Source: Streptomyces sp. col6
GTDB lineage: Bacteria; Actinomycetota; Actinomycetes; Streptomycetales; Streptomycetaceae
Length of the DNA stretch: 39,337 nt
Direction: 5' to 3'
Assembly: GCF_008042035.1 (NCBI RefSeq)
Contig: NZ_RDBL01000006.1
Span: 334,712-374,048, forward strand
Of this stretch, positions 15,574-23,424 are shown piece by piece. Position numbers and translations under genes: made by a program. Below the pieces are notes generated by a model. It was not told where the DNA came from and did not search any database. It saw only the letters and a program-made list of their open reading frames with translations. Positions within the stretch are counted from its first letter, which is position 1. The number at the start of each line of letters is the position of its first letter.

Positions 15574-17295
15574 ATGAGCAACGCCACGTCCAACACCTCC
15601 CAGGAGCAGGACCAGGAGAACGCCGGTGATCTCGGCGCCGCCGGCTCCCAGCTCTCCACCGCCCCGCGCGAGGAGGCCCTGGCGAACCTTCCCGCCATGG
15701 GCGTCATCGGCTGGGCCCGCTGGTTCTGGCGCCAGCTCACCTCCATGCGGGTCGCGCTGATCCTGCTCTTCCTGCTGTCGCTCGGCGCCATCCCCGGCTC
15801 GCTGATCCCGCAGAACAGCGTCGACGAACTCAAGGTGCAGACCTTCAAGGACACGCACACCTTCGTCACGCCGATCTACGAGAAGCTGCAGTTCTTCGAC
15901 GTCTACAGCTCGGTGTGGTTCTCCGCGATCTACATCCTGCTGTTCGTCTCGCTCATCGGCTGCATCGTCCCGCGCACCGGCACCTTCGTCGGCCAGCTCC
16001 GCAGCCGCCCGCCGGGCGCCCCCAAGCGCCTCACCCGGCTGCCCGCGTACACCACCTGGCGCACCGAGGCCGCACCCGAGCAGGTCCACGAGGCCGCCCT
16101 CGCCCTCGTCCGCAGGCGCCGCTACCGGGCCCACCTCGCCGGTGACTCCGTCGCCGCCGAGAAGGGCTACCTCCGCGAGGCCGGCAACCTGATCTTCCAC
16201 ATCGCGCTCATCGTGATGCTGATCGCCTTCGCCTGGGGCCAGCTGTTCAAGTCCGAGGGCGCCAAACTGGTCGTCGAGGGCGACGGGTTCTCCAACACCA
16301 TCACCCAGTACGACGACTTCAAGTCCGGCTCGCTCTTCGACAACGAGTCGCTGACCCCGTTCAGCTTCACCCTCGACGACTTCATCGGCACGTACGAGCG
16401 CAAGGGCCCCCAGATCGGCACCCCGCGTACGTACGAGGCGCACGTGACGTTCTCCGACGGCGCGTACGGCAAGCCGCAGAAGAAGGTCATCAAGGTCAAC
16501 GAACCGCTCGTCGTCAACGGCACCAAGGTCTACCTCAACGCCCACGGCTACGCGCCCGTCGTCTCCGTCAAGGACGGCCGGGGCAAGGAGGTCTTCAAGT
16601 CCGCCGTGCCGCTGCTGCCCATTGACAACAACGTCACCTCGACCGGCGCCATCAAGGTCATGGACGGCTACCGCGACAAGAACGGCAAGAAGGACCAGCT
16701 GGGCTTCCAGGCGTTCTTCGTGCCGACCTTCGCGGGCAACGGCCAGGGAACGATGTTCTCGCAGTTCCCCGCCGCCGACATGCCGGTCCTCGCGCTCAAC
16801 GGCTACCACGGCTCGCTCGGCGTCGACTCCGGCATCGCGCAGAACGTGTACCAGCTCGACAAGTCCAAGATGAAGGAGTTCAAGGACTCCGAGGGCAAGC
16901 AGCTCAAGCAGCGCCTCCTCGTCGGCGAGACGATGAAGCTGCCCGACGGGGCCGGCTCCATCACCTTCGAGGGCATCCAGGAGTGGGCCAGCTTCCAGAT
17001 CTCCGAGCAGCCCGCCAGCGGCTGGGCGCTCACCGGCGCCATCGCCGCCATCGCCGGACTCGCCGGCTCCCTGTTCATCCAGCGCCGCCGCGTCTGGGTG
17101 CGGGCCGTGCGCGGCGCCGACGGTGTCACCGTCGTCGAGATGGCCGGGCTCGGCCGCAGCGAGTCCGCGAAACTTCCCGAGGAGCTGGCCGACCTCGCGG
17201 TCACGCTCAACGCCGAGGCGCCCACCGCGCCCGACCCCGATAGCGACGTCGACGAGGCGTCCTCCGTAGAACCTGCCGAAGGGGCTGAGAAGTGA
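15574..17295 (+). CDS. resB: ResB/Ccs1 cytochrome c assembly protein
   Basis: 573 residues, the large membrane component of the System II haem lyase. Three membrane helices lie near the N-terminus (about 48-75, SMRVALILLFLLSLGAIPGS; 113-135; 203-222), followed by a long extracytoplasmic domain (about 230-480) and a last helix at about 487-507. With CcsB it carries haem across the membrane and attaches it to apocytochrome c. An acidic C-terminal tail (DPDSDVDEASSVEPAEGAEK) is probably disordered. Its stop overlaps the CcsB start (GTGA), which is expected because the two proteins form a complex and are fused in some bacteria. Confidence 0.93.
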   Translation: MSNATSNTSQEQDQENAGDLGAAGSQLSTAPREEALANLPAMGVIGWARWFWRQLTSMRVALILLFLLSLGAIPGSLIPQNSVDELKVQTFKDTHTFVTPIYEKLQFFDVYSSVWFSAIYILLFVSLIGCIVPRTGTFVGQLRSRPPGAPKRLTRLPAYTTWRTEAAPEQVHEAALALVRRRRYRAHLAGDSVAAEKGYLREAGNLIFHIALIVMLIAFAWGQLFKSEGAKLVVEGDGFSNTITQYDDFKSGSLFDNESLTPFSFTLDDFIGTYERKGPQIGTPRTYEAHVTFSDGAYGKPQKKVIKVNEPLVVNGTKVYLNAHGYAPVVSVKDGRGKEVFKSAVPLLPIDNNVTSTGAIKVMDGYRDKNGKKDQLGFQAFFVPTFAGNGQGTMFSQFPAADMPVLALNGYHGSLGVDSGIAQNVYQLDKSKMKEFKDSEGKQLKQRLLVGETMKLPDGAGSITFEGIQEWASFQISEQPASGWALTGAIAAIAGLAGSLFIQRRRVWVRAVRGADGVTVVEMAGLGRSESAKLPEELADLAVTLNAEAPTAPDPDSDVDEASSVEPAEGAEK

Positions 17296-18374
17296 ATCTC
17301 GCCGCCGCAACCAACGAGAACCTGGCACACACCAGCAATGTGCTGATCTATTCGTCGATGGCCGTCTACACCCTGGCCTTCTTCGCGCACATCGCGGAGT
17401 GGGTGTTCGGCAGCCGCAGCAAGGTCGGCCGCACCGCCGCCGAGCTGACCGCCGAGCAGGGCTCCGCCGGCACGGTGAAGGTCCAGGTCGCCCAGAAGGG
17501 CGGGACCACCGCCGTACTGGAACGGCCGAAGATCATCACCCGGGCCGCGGCCGGTTCCCGTGACGTCCCCGACGGCCCCGGTGCCGCCGGCGGAACCTTC
17601 AAGGGCGACCTCTACGGGCGGATGGCGGTCTCGCTGACCGTGCTCGCGTTCCTCGTCGAGGCCGGCGGCGTCGTCGCCCGCGCGCTGTCCGTGCAGCGCG
17701 CCCCCTGGGGCAACATGTACGAGTTCTCCATCACCTTCTCCACGGTGGCGGTCGGCGCGTACCTGGCCCTGCTCGCCCTGAAGAAGAACGTCCGCTGGAT
17801 GGGGCTGATCCTGGTCACCGCGGTCCTGCTGGACCTCGGACTCGCGACCACGGTGCTCTACACCTCCAGCGACCAGCTGGTGCCCGCGCTGCACTCGTAC
17901 TGGCTGTGGATCCACGTCTCCACCGCCATCATCTGCGGCGCCGTGTTCTTCATCGGCGGCATCGGCACTCTCATCTACCTCTTCCGCGACAGCTACGAGA
18001 ACAAGCTCGCCAACGGCGAGGAGCCGGGTGCCTTCGCGCAGTCCGTGCTCTCCCGGATGCCGTCCGCGTCGAGCCTCGACAAGTTCTCGTACCGGATCAA
18101 CGCGGCCGTCTTCCCGCTGTGGACGTTCACGATCATCGCGGGCGCGATCTGGGCCGGGGACGCCTGGGGCCGCTACTGGGGCTGGGACCCCAAGGAGGTC
18201 TGGTCCTTCATCACCTGGGTCGCGTACGCCTGCTACCTGCACGCCCGTGCCACCGCCGGCTGGAAGGGCCGCAAGGCCGCCTACCTGGCCCTCATCGCCT
18301 TCGGCTGCTGGATCTTCAACTACTACGGCGTCAACATCTTCGTCACCGGCAAGCACTCGTACGCCGGCGTCTGA
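17292..18374 (+). CDS. ccsB: CcsB/CcsA (ResC) haem-handling protein with WWD motif
   Basis: 360-residue membrane protein, second half of the System II cytochrome c synthase. The tryptophan-rich WWD haem-binding segment is present as WGRYWGWDPKEVWSF, with conserved His residues on flanking helices (for example LHSYWLWIHVS). There is a less conserved charged loop after helix 1 (about 40-105), longer than in Bacillus ResC. GTG start overlapping the resB stop. A strong hairpin follows 11 nt after the stop and ends the operon. Confidence 0.93.
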   Translation: MNLAAATNENLAHTSNVLIYSSMAVYTLAFFAHIAEWVFGSRSKVGRTAAELTAEQGSAGTVKVQVAQKGGTTAVLERPKIITRAAAGSRDVPDGPGAAGGTFKGDLYGRMAVSLTVLAFLVEAGGVVARALSVQRAPWGNMYEFSITFSTVAVGAYLALLALKKNVRWMGLILVTAVLLDLGLATTVLYTSSDQLVPALHSYWLWIHVSTAIICGAVFFIGGIGTLIYLFRDSYENKLANGEEPGAFAQSVLSRMPSASSLDKFSYRINAAVFPLWTFTIIAGAIWAGDAWGRYWGWDPKEVWSFITWVAYACYLHARATAGWKGRKAAYLALIAFGCWIFNYYGVNIFVTGKHSYAGV

Positions 18375-18385
18375 CGCACACCACA

Positions 18386-18432
18386 ACGACGGCTGCCCGC
18401 CCCCGGACCTCCGGGTGGCGGGCAGCCGTCGT
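18386..18432. terminator. Strong bidirectional hairpin between ccsB and a convergent gene
   Basis: ACGACGGCTGCCCGCC (18386-18401) is perfectly complementary to GGCGGGCAGCCGTCGT (18417-18432), a 16-bp stem with a 15-nt loop. It lies between the ccsB stop and the stop of the convergent PLDc_N-type gene (18447) and would serve both. Confidence 0.85.
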
Positions 18433-18446
18433 CGTACGCGGCGCGG

Positions 18447-18830
18447 TTACGAGGCGTCGGGGTCGTTCTCGCGGCGCTTCAGTTCCTCCTCGCGGCGGCG
18501 GAGGTCCGCCTCCCAGTCCTTGAGGAGCGCCTCGTCCTTCTTGTTCTCTTCCTTCAGCGACTTCAGGAAGTCCGGGTTGTCGTCCGGCGCCACCCACTCC
18601 TGGCGGTGGCTGCGGTGCCACTCGGAGGGCGTACGGCCCCCGGTGGGCGGCCGGCGGACCTTGCCCGCGGCCAGCCAGACGATCGGCCCGACGATCCAGA
18701 ACAGCAGGATGATGAAGACCCAGGCGATCTTCGGCAGGTGCTTGGCCTCGTCCTCCGGGGTGTTCAGGCAGTCGATGAACGCGAAGATCGTCAGCGCCAG
18801 CGGCAGAAGGTAGATCAGAGCCCGGAGCAT
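18447..18830 (-). CDS. PLDc_N-domain small membrane protein
   Basis: 127 residues. The first 60 residues match the phospholipase D nuclease N-terminal (PLDc_N) module: two membrane helices (LRALIYLLPLALTIFAFIDC and IAWVFIILLFWIVGPIVWLA) with a short loop holding acidic residues. The remaining half is a highly charged helix rich in Lys, Glu and Arg (about 85-123), probably a coiled coil. No PLD catalytic HKD motif exists, so this is a stand-alone membrane module of unknown function, common in actinobacteria. Its start at 18830 lies 89 bp from the divergent UbiD-like gene. Confidence 0.85.
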   Translation of the reverse strand: MLRALIYLLPLALTIFAFIDCLNTPEDEAKHLPKIAWVFIILLFWIVGPIVWLAAGKVRRPPTGGRTPSEWHRSHRQEWVAPDDNPDFLKSLKEENKKDEALLKDWEADLRRREEELKRRENDPDAS

Positions 18831-18857
18831 GGTGGAAAGGTCCCCCCGAGGAGAGTT

Positions 18858-18876
18858 GGCGGGGCTTTGCCCCGCC
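18858..18876. repeat. Perfect 8-bp-stem hairpin in a divergent intergenic region
   Basis: GGCGGGGC-TTT-GCCCCGCC. It lies between the PLDc_N-type gene (start 18830) and the UbiD operon (start 18920), immediately left of a second, larger dyad. Its role is unclear; it could be part of a paired operator. Confidence 0.5.
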
Positions 18877-18884
18877 CCGGTGAC

Positions 18885-18918
18885 GGGCCCAGAGTATCGG
18901 GTGGCCGATACTGGGCCC
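18885..18918 (+). promoter_or_regulatory. Dyad overlapping the -10 of the UbiD-MqnP operon
   Basis: GGGCCCAG-AG-TATCGG (18885-18900) and CCGATACTGGGCCC (18905-18918) are complementary except for a 2-nt bulge, with a 4-nt centre. GATACT (18907-18912) inside the right arm is a good -10 for a transcript starting at the ATG at 18920, so the message would be leaderless. A repressor bound to this dyad would cover the promoter. No convincing -35 was found. Confidence 0.5.
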
Positions 18919-18919
18919 T

Positions 18920-20377
18920 ATGGCTTACGACGATCTTCGATCCCTCCTCCGGGCTCTGGAGCGCGAGGGCGAGCTCAAGCGCATCAAGGCCGAGGTCGAC
19001 CCCTACCTGGAGGTCGGTGAGATCGTCGACCGGGTGAACAAGGCCGGCGGTCCCGCGCTGCTCTTCGAGAACGTCAAGGGGTCCTCGATGCCCCTGGCCA
19101 TGAACGTCTTCGGGACCGACAAGCGGCTGCTCAAGGCGCTCGGGCTGAAGTCCTACGGCGAGATCAGCGAGAAGATCGGCGGGCTGCTCAAGCCCGAGCT
19201 GCCGCACGGGTTCGTCGGCGTCCGGGAGGCCTTCGGGAAGCTCGGGTCGATGGTGCACGTGCCGCCGAAGAAGGTGAAGGGCGAGAACGCGCCCGTCCAG
19301 GAGGTCGTCCTGACCGGGGACGACGTGGACCTGGACCGGCTGCCCGCGCTGTTCACCTGGCCCAAGGACGGCGGCTCCTTCTTCAACCTGGGGCTCACGC
19401 ACACCAAGCACCCCGAGACCGGCATCCGCAACCTCGGGCTCTACCGGCTCCAGCGGCACGACCGGCGCACCATCGGGATGCACTGGCAGATCCACAAGGA
19501 CAGCCGCAACCACTACCAGGTCGCCGCCCGGCGCGGGGAGCGGCTGCCGGTCGCCATCGCGTTCGGCGCCCCGCCCGCCGTCACGTACGCCTCCACCGCG
19601 CCGCTGCCCGGGGACATCGACGAGTACCTGTTCGCCGGGTTCATCCAGGGCAAGCGGATCGAGATGGTCGACTGCAAGACCGTGCCGCTCCAGGTCCCCG
19701 CCAACGCCGAGGTCGTCATCGAGGGATGGCTGGAGCCCGGGAAGACGCTGCCCGAGGGGCCGTTCGGCGACCACACCGGGTTCTACACCCCGCAGGAACC
19801 GTTCCCCGCACTGACCATCGACTGCGTGACCATGCGCAAGCGCCCGCTGCTCCAGTCCATCGTGGTGGGCCGGCCGCCGACCGAGGACGGGCCGCTGGGC
19901 CGGGCCACCGAACGGTTCTTCCTGCCGCTGCTCAAGATCATCGTGCCGGACATCGTGGACTACCACCTGCCGGAGTCGGGCGGCTTCCACAACTGCGCGA
20001 TCGTCTCGATCGACAAGAAGTACCCGAAGCACGCGCAGAAGGTGATGAGCGCCATCTGGGGCGCGCACATGATGTCGCTGACCAAGCTGATCGTCGTCGT
20101 GGACTCCGACTGCGACGTCCACGATCTGCACGAGGTGTCCTGGCGGGCGCTCGGCAACACGGACTACGCGCGCGACCTGACGGTGTCCGACGGCCCCGTC
20201 GACCACCTCGACCATGCCTCGTACCAGCAGTTCTGGGGTGGCAAGGCGGGCATCGACGCGACGAAGAAGTGGCCCGAGGAGGGCTACACGCGGGACGGGG
20301 GCTGGCCCGACATGGTCGAGTCGGACCCGGAGACGGCGGCCCTGGTGGACCGCCGGTGGAAGGAGTACGGGCTGTGA
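18920..20377 (+). CDS. UbiD-family decarboxylase, menaquinone (futalosine) pathway
   Basis: 485-residue prenylated-FMN-dependent decarboxylase of the UbiD family, full length. The family segments include TKHPETGIRNLGLYRLQ near the middle and the Glu/Arg active-site stretch WLEPGKTLPEGPFGDHTGFY. It would remove the ring carboxylate from the 1,4-dihydroxy-6-naphthoate-derived prenylated intermediate late in menaquinone synthesis. The prenyltransferase gene overlaps its stop (GTGA) and the UbiX gene that makes its cofactor lies 1.6 kb away, which together assign the pathway. It starts at the ATG at 18920, predicted leaderless. Confidence 0.92.
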   Translation: MAYDDLRSLLRALEREGELKRIKAEVDPYLEVGEIVDRVNKAGGPALLFENVKGSSMPLAMNVFGTDKRLLKALGLKSYGEISEKIGGLLKPELPHGFVGVREAFGKLGSMVHVPPKKVKGENAPVQEVVLTGDDVDLDRLPALFTWPKDGGSFFNLGLTHTKHPETGIRNLGLYRLQRHDRRTIGMHWQIHKDSRNHYQVAARRGERLPVAIAFGAPPAVTYASTAPLPGDIDEYLFAGFIQGKRIEMVDCKTVPLQVPANAEVVIEGWLEPGKTLPEGPFGDHTGFYTPQEPFPALTIDCVTMRKRPLLQSIVVGRPPTEDGPLGRATERFFLPLLKIIVPDIVDYHLPESGGFHNCAIVSIDKKYPKHAQKVMSAIWGAHMMSLTKLIVVVDSDCDVHDLHEVSWRALGNTDYARDLTVSDGPVDHLDHASYQQFWGGKAGIDATKKWPEEGYTRDGGWPDMVESDPETAALVDRRWKEYGL

Positions 20378-21291
20378 GCGCCGCAGAAGCGACCCTGGGA
20401 CCGGGGCCCGCGCAACCGAGCAGCAAGGTGAAGGCGTTCCTGCGGCTCGTGATGATCGAGCACTCGGTCTTCGCGCTGCCCTTCGCCTACATCGCCGCCC
20501 TGACCGCGATGTTCCAGGTGGACGGGACGATCCACTGGGGCACGCTGCTGCTCGTCACCCTCGCGATGGTCGGGCTGCGGACGTTCGCGATGGCCGCGAA
20601 CCGGATCATCGACCGCGAGATCGACGCCCGGAACCCGCGCACCGCGAGCCGGGAGCTGGTGACCGGCGCGGTGTCGGTGAAGTCGGCGTGGACGGGGGCG
20701 CTCGTCGCCGTCGTCGTGTTCCTCGGGGCCGCGGCTCTGTTGAATCCGATCTGCCTGGCGCTGGCGCCGGTCGCGGTGATCCCGATGGTGGTCTACCCGT
20801 ACGGCAAGCGGTTCACGAACTTCCCGCACGCGATCCTGGGGCTCGCGCAGGCCATCGGGCCGATCGGCGCCTGGCTGGCGGTGACCGGGAGCTGGTCGTG
20901 GGACGCGGTGATCCTGGGGCTCGCCGTCGGTATCTGGATCGGCGGCTTCGACCTGATCTTCGCCTGCCAGGACGTGCAGGCGGACCGGGCGCACGGGGTG
21001 CTCTCCTTCCCGGCCCGCTTCGGCATCCCGGCCGCGCTGTGGGGCGCGCGGGTGTGCCACGCGGTGACGACGGGCCTGCTGGTGTGGTTCGGCCTCGCCA
21101 CGGAGGCGGGAGCCTTCTACTGGATCGGCATGGTGATCGTCGCCGTCGCCTTCGTGTACGAGCACCGCGTGGTGCGGCCGCACGACCTGTCGCGGCTGAA
21201 CCGGGCGTTCTTCTCGGTCAACGGCTTCATCGGCATAGCGCTGTTCGTCTGCGCGCTGCTGGACCTGGTGGTGCGCGGACTCACGGTGTGA
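20374..21291 (+). CDS. mqnP: UbiA-type prenyltransferase of menaquinone synthesis (MqnP)
   Basis: 305-residue polytopic UbiA prenyltransferase. The first Asp-rich motif is in NRIIDREIDARNPRTA and the second in DLIFACQDVQADRAHG, both for Mg-diphosphate binding; about nine membrane helices. It attaches the polyprenyl tail to the naphthoate ring. The GTG at 20374 overlaps the decarboxylase stop, so the two are co-translated. Its 3' end overlaps the convergent rhomboid gene by 11 bp. The gene name rests on the neighbouring UbiD and mqn genes. Confidence 0.9.
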   Translation: MSAAEATLGPGPAQPSSKVKAFLRLVMIEHSVFALPFAYIAALTAMFQVDGTIHWGTLLLVTLAMVGLRTFAMAANRIIDREIDARNPRTASRELVTGAVSVKSAWTGALVAVVVFLGAAALLNPICLALAPVAVIPMVVYPYGKRFTNFPHAILGLAQAIGPIGAWLAVTGSWSWDAVILGLAVGIWIGGFDLIFACQDVQADRAHGVLSFPARFGIPAALWGARVCHAVTTGLLVWFGLATEAGAFYWIGMVIVAVAFVYEHRVVRPHDLSRLNRAFFSVNGFIGIALFVCALLDLVVRGLTV

Positions 21292-21874
21292 GCGCGCGCG
21301 GGGCGGTGGGGCGGCGCAGCGCGAAGGCCGCCACCACCCCGCCTATGAGCCCGAAGAGGTGGCCCTGCCAGCTGACGCCGGGGTCGGTGGGCAGGACGCC
21401 CAGGAGCAGCGAGCCGTACACCGCGGCGACGACCAGGCCGACGACCACGTCGAGCGGGCGGCGGTCGACGAAGCCGCGGACCAGCAGGTAGCCGAAGAGG
21501 CCGAAGACCACGCCCGACGCGCCGAGCGTGACGGTGTTCGCGGGGGCGGTGAGCCAGACGCCGAAGCCGCCGACGAGGATCACGGTGAGCACGACGCCGG
21601 CGAAGCGGCGCAGTCCGCCGAGCGCGGCTATGAAGCCCAGGACCAGCAGCGGGACGCTGTTGGACGCGACGTGGGCCCAGCCGTCGTGGAGGAACGCGGC
21701 GGGCACGATGTCGAGCAGTTCGGCGGGCTCGCGGGGGGTGATGCCGTGGTCGTCCAGGCCGTGCCCGGTCGCGAGGTCGACGGCCTCCAGGATCCAGAGC
21801 AGCCCGACCCAGCCCAGCATCGCCGCCCCGGCCATGAGCGCCCGGTCGCCGGTCCTCACCCGTACGTCGTCCAT
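21281..21874 (-). CDS. Rhomboid-family intramembrane serine protease
   Basis: 197 residues with the six-helix rhomboid core. Catalytic Ser120 is in GASGVVFG and the catalytic His172 in WQGHLFGLIGG; the oxyanion-side HDGWAHVASN (H63, H68, N72) is also present. All key residues are intact, so it should cleave membrane helices within the bilayer. Substrates are unknown. ATG start at 21874. The stop lies inside the end of the convergent mqnP gene. Confidence 0.9.
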   Translation of the reverse strand: MDDVRVRTGDRALMAGAAMLGWVGLLWILEAVDLATGHGLDDHGITPREPAELLDIVPAAFLHDGWAHVASNSVPLLVLGFIAALGGLRRFAGVVLTVILVGGFGVWLTAPANTVTLGASGVVFGLFGYLLVRGFVDRRPLDVVVGLVVAAVYGSLLLGVLPTDPGVSWQGHLFGLIGGVVAAFALRRPTAPRALTP

Positions 21875-21945
21875 GGCGGAACTCCCCCCTTCACCCGACG
21901 GAACGTACCGGACCCCTCGGACAGTTCCGGATGGGGTGCGCCGGA

Positions 21946-21951
21946 TAGGCT
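21946..21951 (+). promoter_or_regulatory. TAGGCT -10 box of ubiX (leaderless start)
   Basis: TAGGCT ends 7 nt before the GTG at 21959, so transcription should begin on the start codon. No good -35 is visible at 17-18 nt upstream. Confidence 0.55.
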
Positions 21952-21958
21952 CGGGGGT

Positions 21959-22642
21959 GTGGATTCCGGGACTTCAGTGAGTCAGCAGCAGCGAAAGCCT
22001 TGGATTGTCGGGGTTTCGGGCGCTTCGGGTACGCCGTTCGCCGCTGCCGTGCTGCGTGGGCTGCTGGCCGCCGGGGAGAGCGTCGATCTGGTCGTGAGCC
22101 GGGCGTCGCGGCTGACGCTGCTGGACGAGACGGGGATCGCCTTCCGGGACGCGCACTGGCGCGAGGACCTGGCGGCCTGGCTGGCGCGGGGCGCGGACGG
22201 GAAGCCGCACACCTTCGACGTGGACGTGTCGGGTGTACGCCACTGGGCGGCCGGTGATCTCGCCGCGGGGCCGTCCTCGGGGTCGTACCCGGCGAAGGGG
22301 ATGCTGATCGTGCCGGCGTCGACGGCGTGTGTGGCGGGGGTGGCGCTCGGGCTGTCGAAGGATCTGTTGCAGCGGGCGGCGAGCGTGACGCTGAAGGAGC
22401 GGCGGAAGCTGGTGGTCGCGGTGCGCGAGACGCCGCTCAGTGGGGCGACGCTGAAGCAGTTGGTGGCCCTGGACGAGGCGGGCGCGGTCGTGCTGCCCGC
22501 CTCGCCGGGCTTCTACGCGGGGGCGACGCACATCCAGGATCTGGTGGACTTCGTCGCAGGGCGGGTGCTGGACGCGGCGGGGGTGCCGCATCTGCTGTAC
22601 CGCCGTTGGGAGGGGGAGCTCGGTGGTGGCTCCCCGGGCTGA
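21959..22642 (+). CDS. ubiX: UbiX flavin prenyltransferase
   Basis: 227 residues of the flavoprotein UbiX/Pad1 family, which prenylates FMN to make the UbiD cofactor. The FMN loop is VGVSGASGTPFAAAVL at the N-terminus; later marks are STACVAGVALGLSKDLLQRA and the RRKLVVAVRETPL stretch with the conserved Arg/Glu. The start is the GTG at 21959, placed one turn after a TAGGCT box; a second GTG six codons on is the alternative. It lies on the same strand as, but is separated by the rhomboid gene from, the UbiD/MqnP pair that needs its product. Confidence 0.93.
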   Translation: MDSGTSVSQQQRKPWIVGVSGASGTPFAAAVLRGLLAAGESVDLVVSRASRLTLLDETGIAFRDAHWREDLAAWLARGADGKPHTFDVDVSGVRHWAAGDLAAGPSSGSYPAKGMLIVPASTACVAGVALGLSKDLLQRAASVTLKERRKLVVAVRETPLSGATLKQLVALDEAGAVVLPASPGFYAGATHIQDLVDFVAGRVLDAAGVPHLLYRRWEGELGGGSPG

Positions 22643-22650
22643 TCCGGGGG

Positions 22651-22788
22651 TCAGCGCTTCTTGGGGGCGCGCCGCGGACCGCGGGTGCGGTCGACGCGGA
22701 GGGCGGCGGCGGGCTGGTGGGCACGCGAGCGGTTGGCCAGGTCCTGAAGCTCGCGCATCCGGGCGTAGGCCATCTCGATCGTGTACAC
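22651..22788 (-). CDS. Conserved-looking 45-residue basic protein
   Basis: The frame reads VYTIEMAYARMRELQDLANR, then a tail ending RTRGPRRAPKKR. The first 20 residues would form an amphipathic helix and the last 15 are strongly basic, which suggests nucleic-acid or ribosome contact. The GTG at 22788 has AGGAG at 10 nt. It is divergent from the Lrp/AsnC gene and its upstream dyads may serve both. I do not recognise a named family. Confidence 0.6.
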   Translation of the reverse strand: MYTIEMAYARMRELQDLANRSRAHQPAAALRVDRTRGPRRAPKKR

Positions 22789-22841
22789 GGTGTCGTCACT
22801 CCTGAAGATTCGTAAGCGATTTTTGATTGTGCGAGAAGATT

Positions 22842-22883
22842 TGCAGGCATCGACGCCTGCACGCCTTAGATTCTACACGTAGA
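22842..22883. promoter_or_regulatory. Two dyads between the 45-residue gene and the Lrp/AsnC gene
   Basis: TGCAGGC-ATCGAC-GCCTGCA (22842-22861) and TCTAC-AC-GTAGA (22872-22883) sit in an A/T-rich stretch. Lrp/AsnC proteins usually bind short imperfect palindromes beside their own gene, so these are the natural autoregulatory sites. Confidence 0.5.
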
Positions 22884-22920
22884 CTTGCGGTACTGCTGAA
22901 CAATGGAAGGTTTCAGTCAT

Positions 22921-23376
22921 ATGGACGCGGTGGACAGGCAGCTCATCCAGGCCCTCCGGGAGAACGGCAGGGCCTCGTACGCCGAGCTCGGACGGCTCGT
23001 CGGGCTCTCCGGGCCCAGCGTCACCGACCGCATCAACCGGCTGGAAACCGCCGGTGTCATCACCGGTTACCGCGCGACCGTCGACGCGGCGTCGCTCGGT
23101 CTCGGCGTCACGGCGCTGATCGGTATCTCGCTCTCCGACGCCGCCGACCACGAGGACGTGGCGCGCCGGCTGAAGGACCTCGCGGAGATCGAGGACGCCT
23201 GGTTCATCGCGGGCGACGACTCCTACATGCTCAAGGTGCGCGTCGGTGACGTGGACGGCCTGGAGAAGACCATCCGCCGGCTCAGCGGCACCAAGGGCGT
23301 CTCGCGGACCCGCACCACCATCGTGCTCTCCACCAAGTGGGAGAACCGGGTCGGAGACCTCCCCGAGGAGCAGTAG
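22921..23376 (+). CDS. Lrp/AsnC-family transcriptional regulator
   Basis: 151 residues, the standard two-domain layout: an N-terminal helix-turn-helix (MDAVDRQLIQALRENGRASY, then ELGRLVGLSGPSVTDRINRL) and a C-terminal RAM/ACT-like ligand and oligomerisation domain (GLGVTALIGISL..., DSYMLKVRV). Members sense amino acids or related metabolites. GGAAGG lies 10 nt before the ATG at 22921; an ATG at 22903 would add six residues. It stands just before mqnE, so aromatic or nucleoside-linked control of menaquinone synthesis is possible, but that is inference from position only. Confidence 0.9.
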   Translation: MDAVDRQLIQALRENGRASYAELGRLVGLSGPSVTDRINRLETAGVITGYRATVDAASLGLGVTALIGISLSDAADHEDVARRLKDLAEIEDAWFIAGDDSYMLKVRVGDVDGLEKTIRRLSGTKGVSRTRTTIVLSTKWENRVGDLPEEQ

Positions 23377-23424
23377 GCGTACGGTGGCTGGGTCCGGTAC
23401 GGAGAGAAGATGCGAGGAGCACGG

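Noticed and set aside
15529..17328. A 599-codon minus-strand frame opposite resB
   Set aside because: It mirrors the codon periodicity of resB; no motif or ribosome-binding site supports it.
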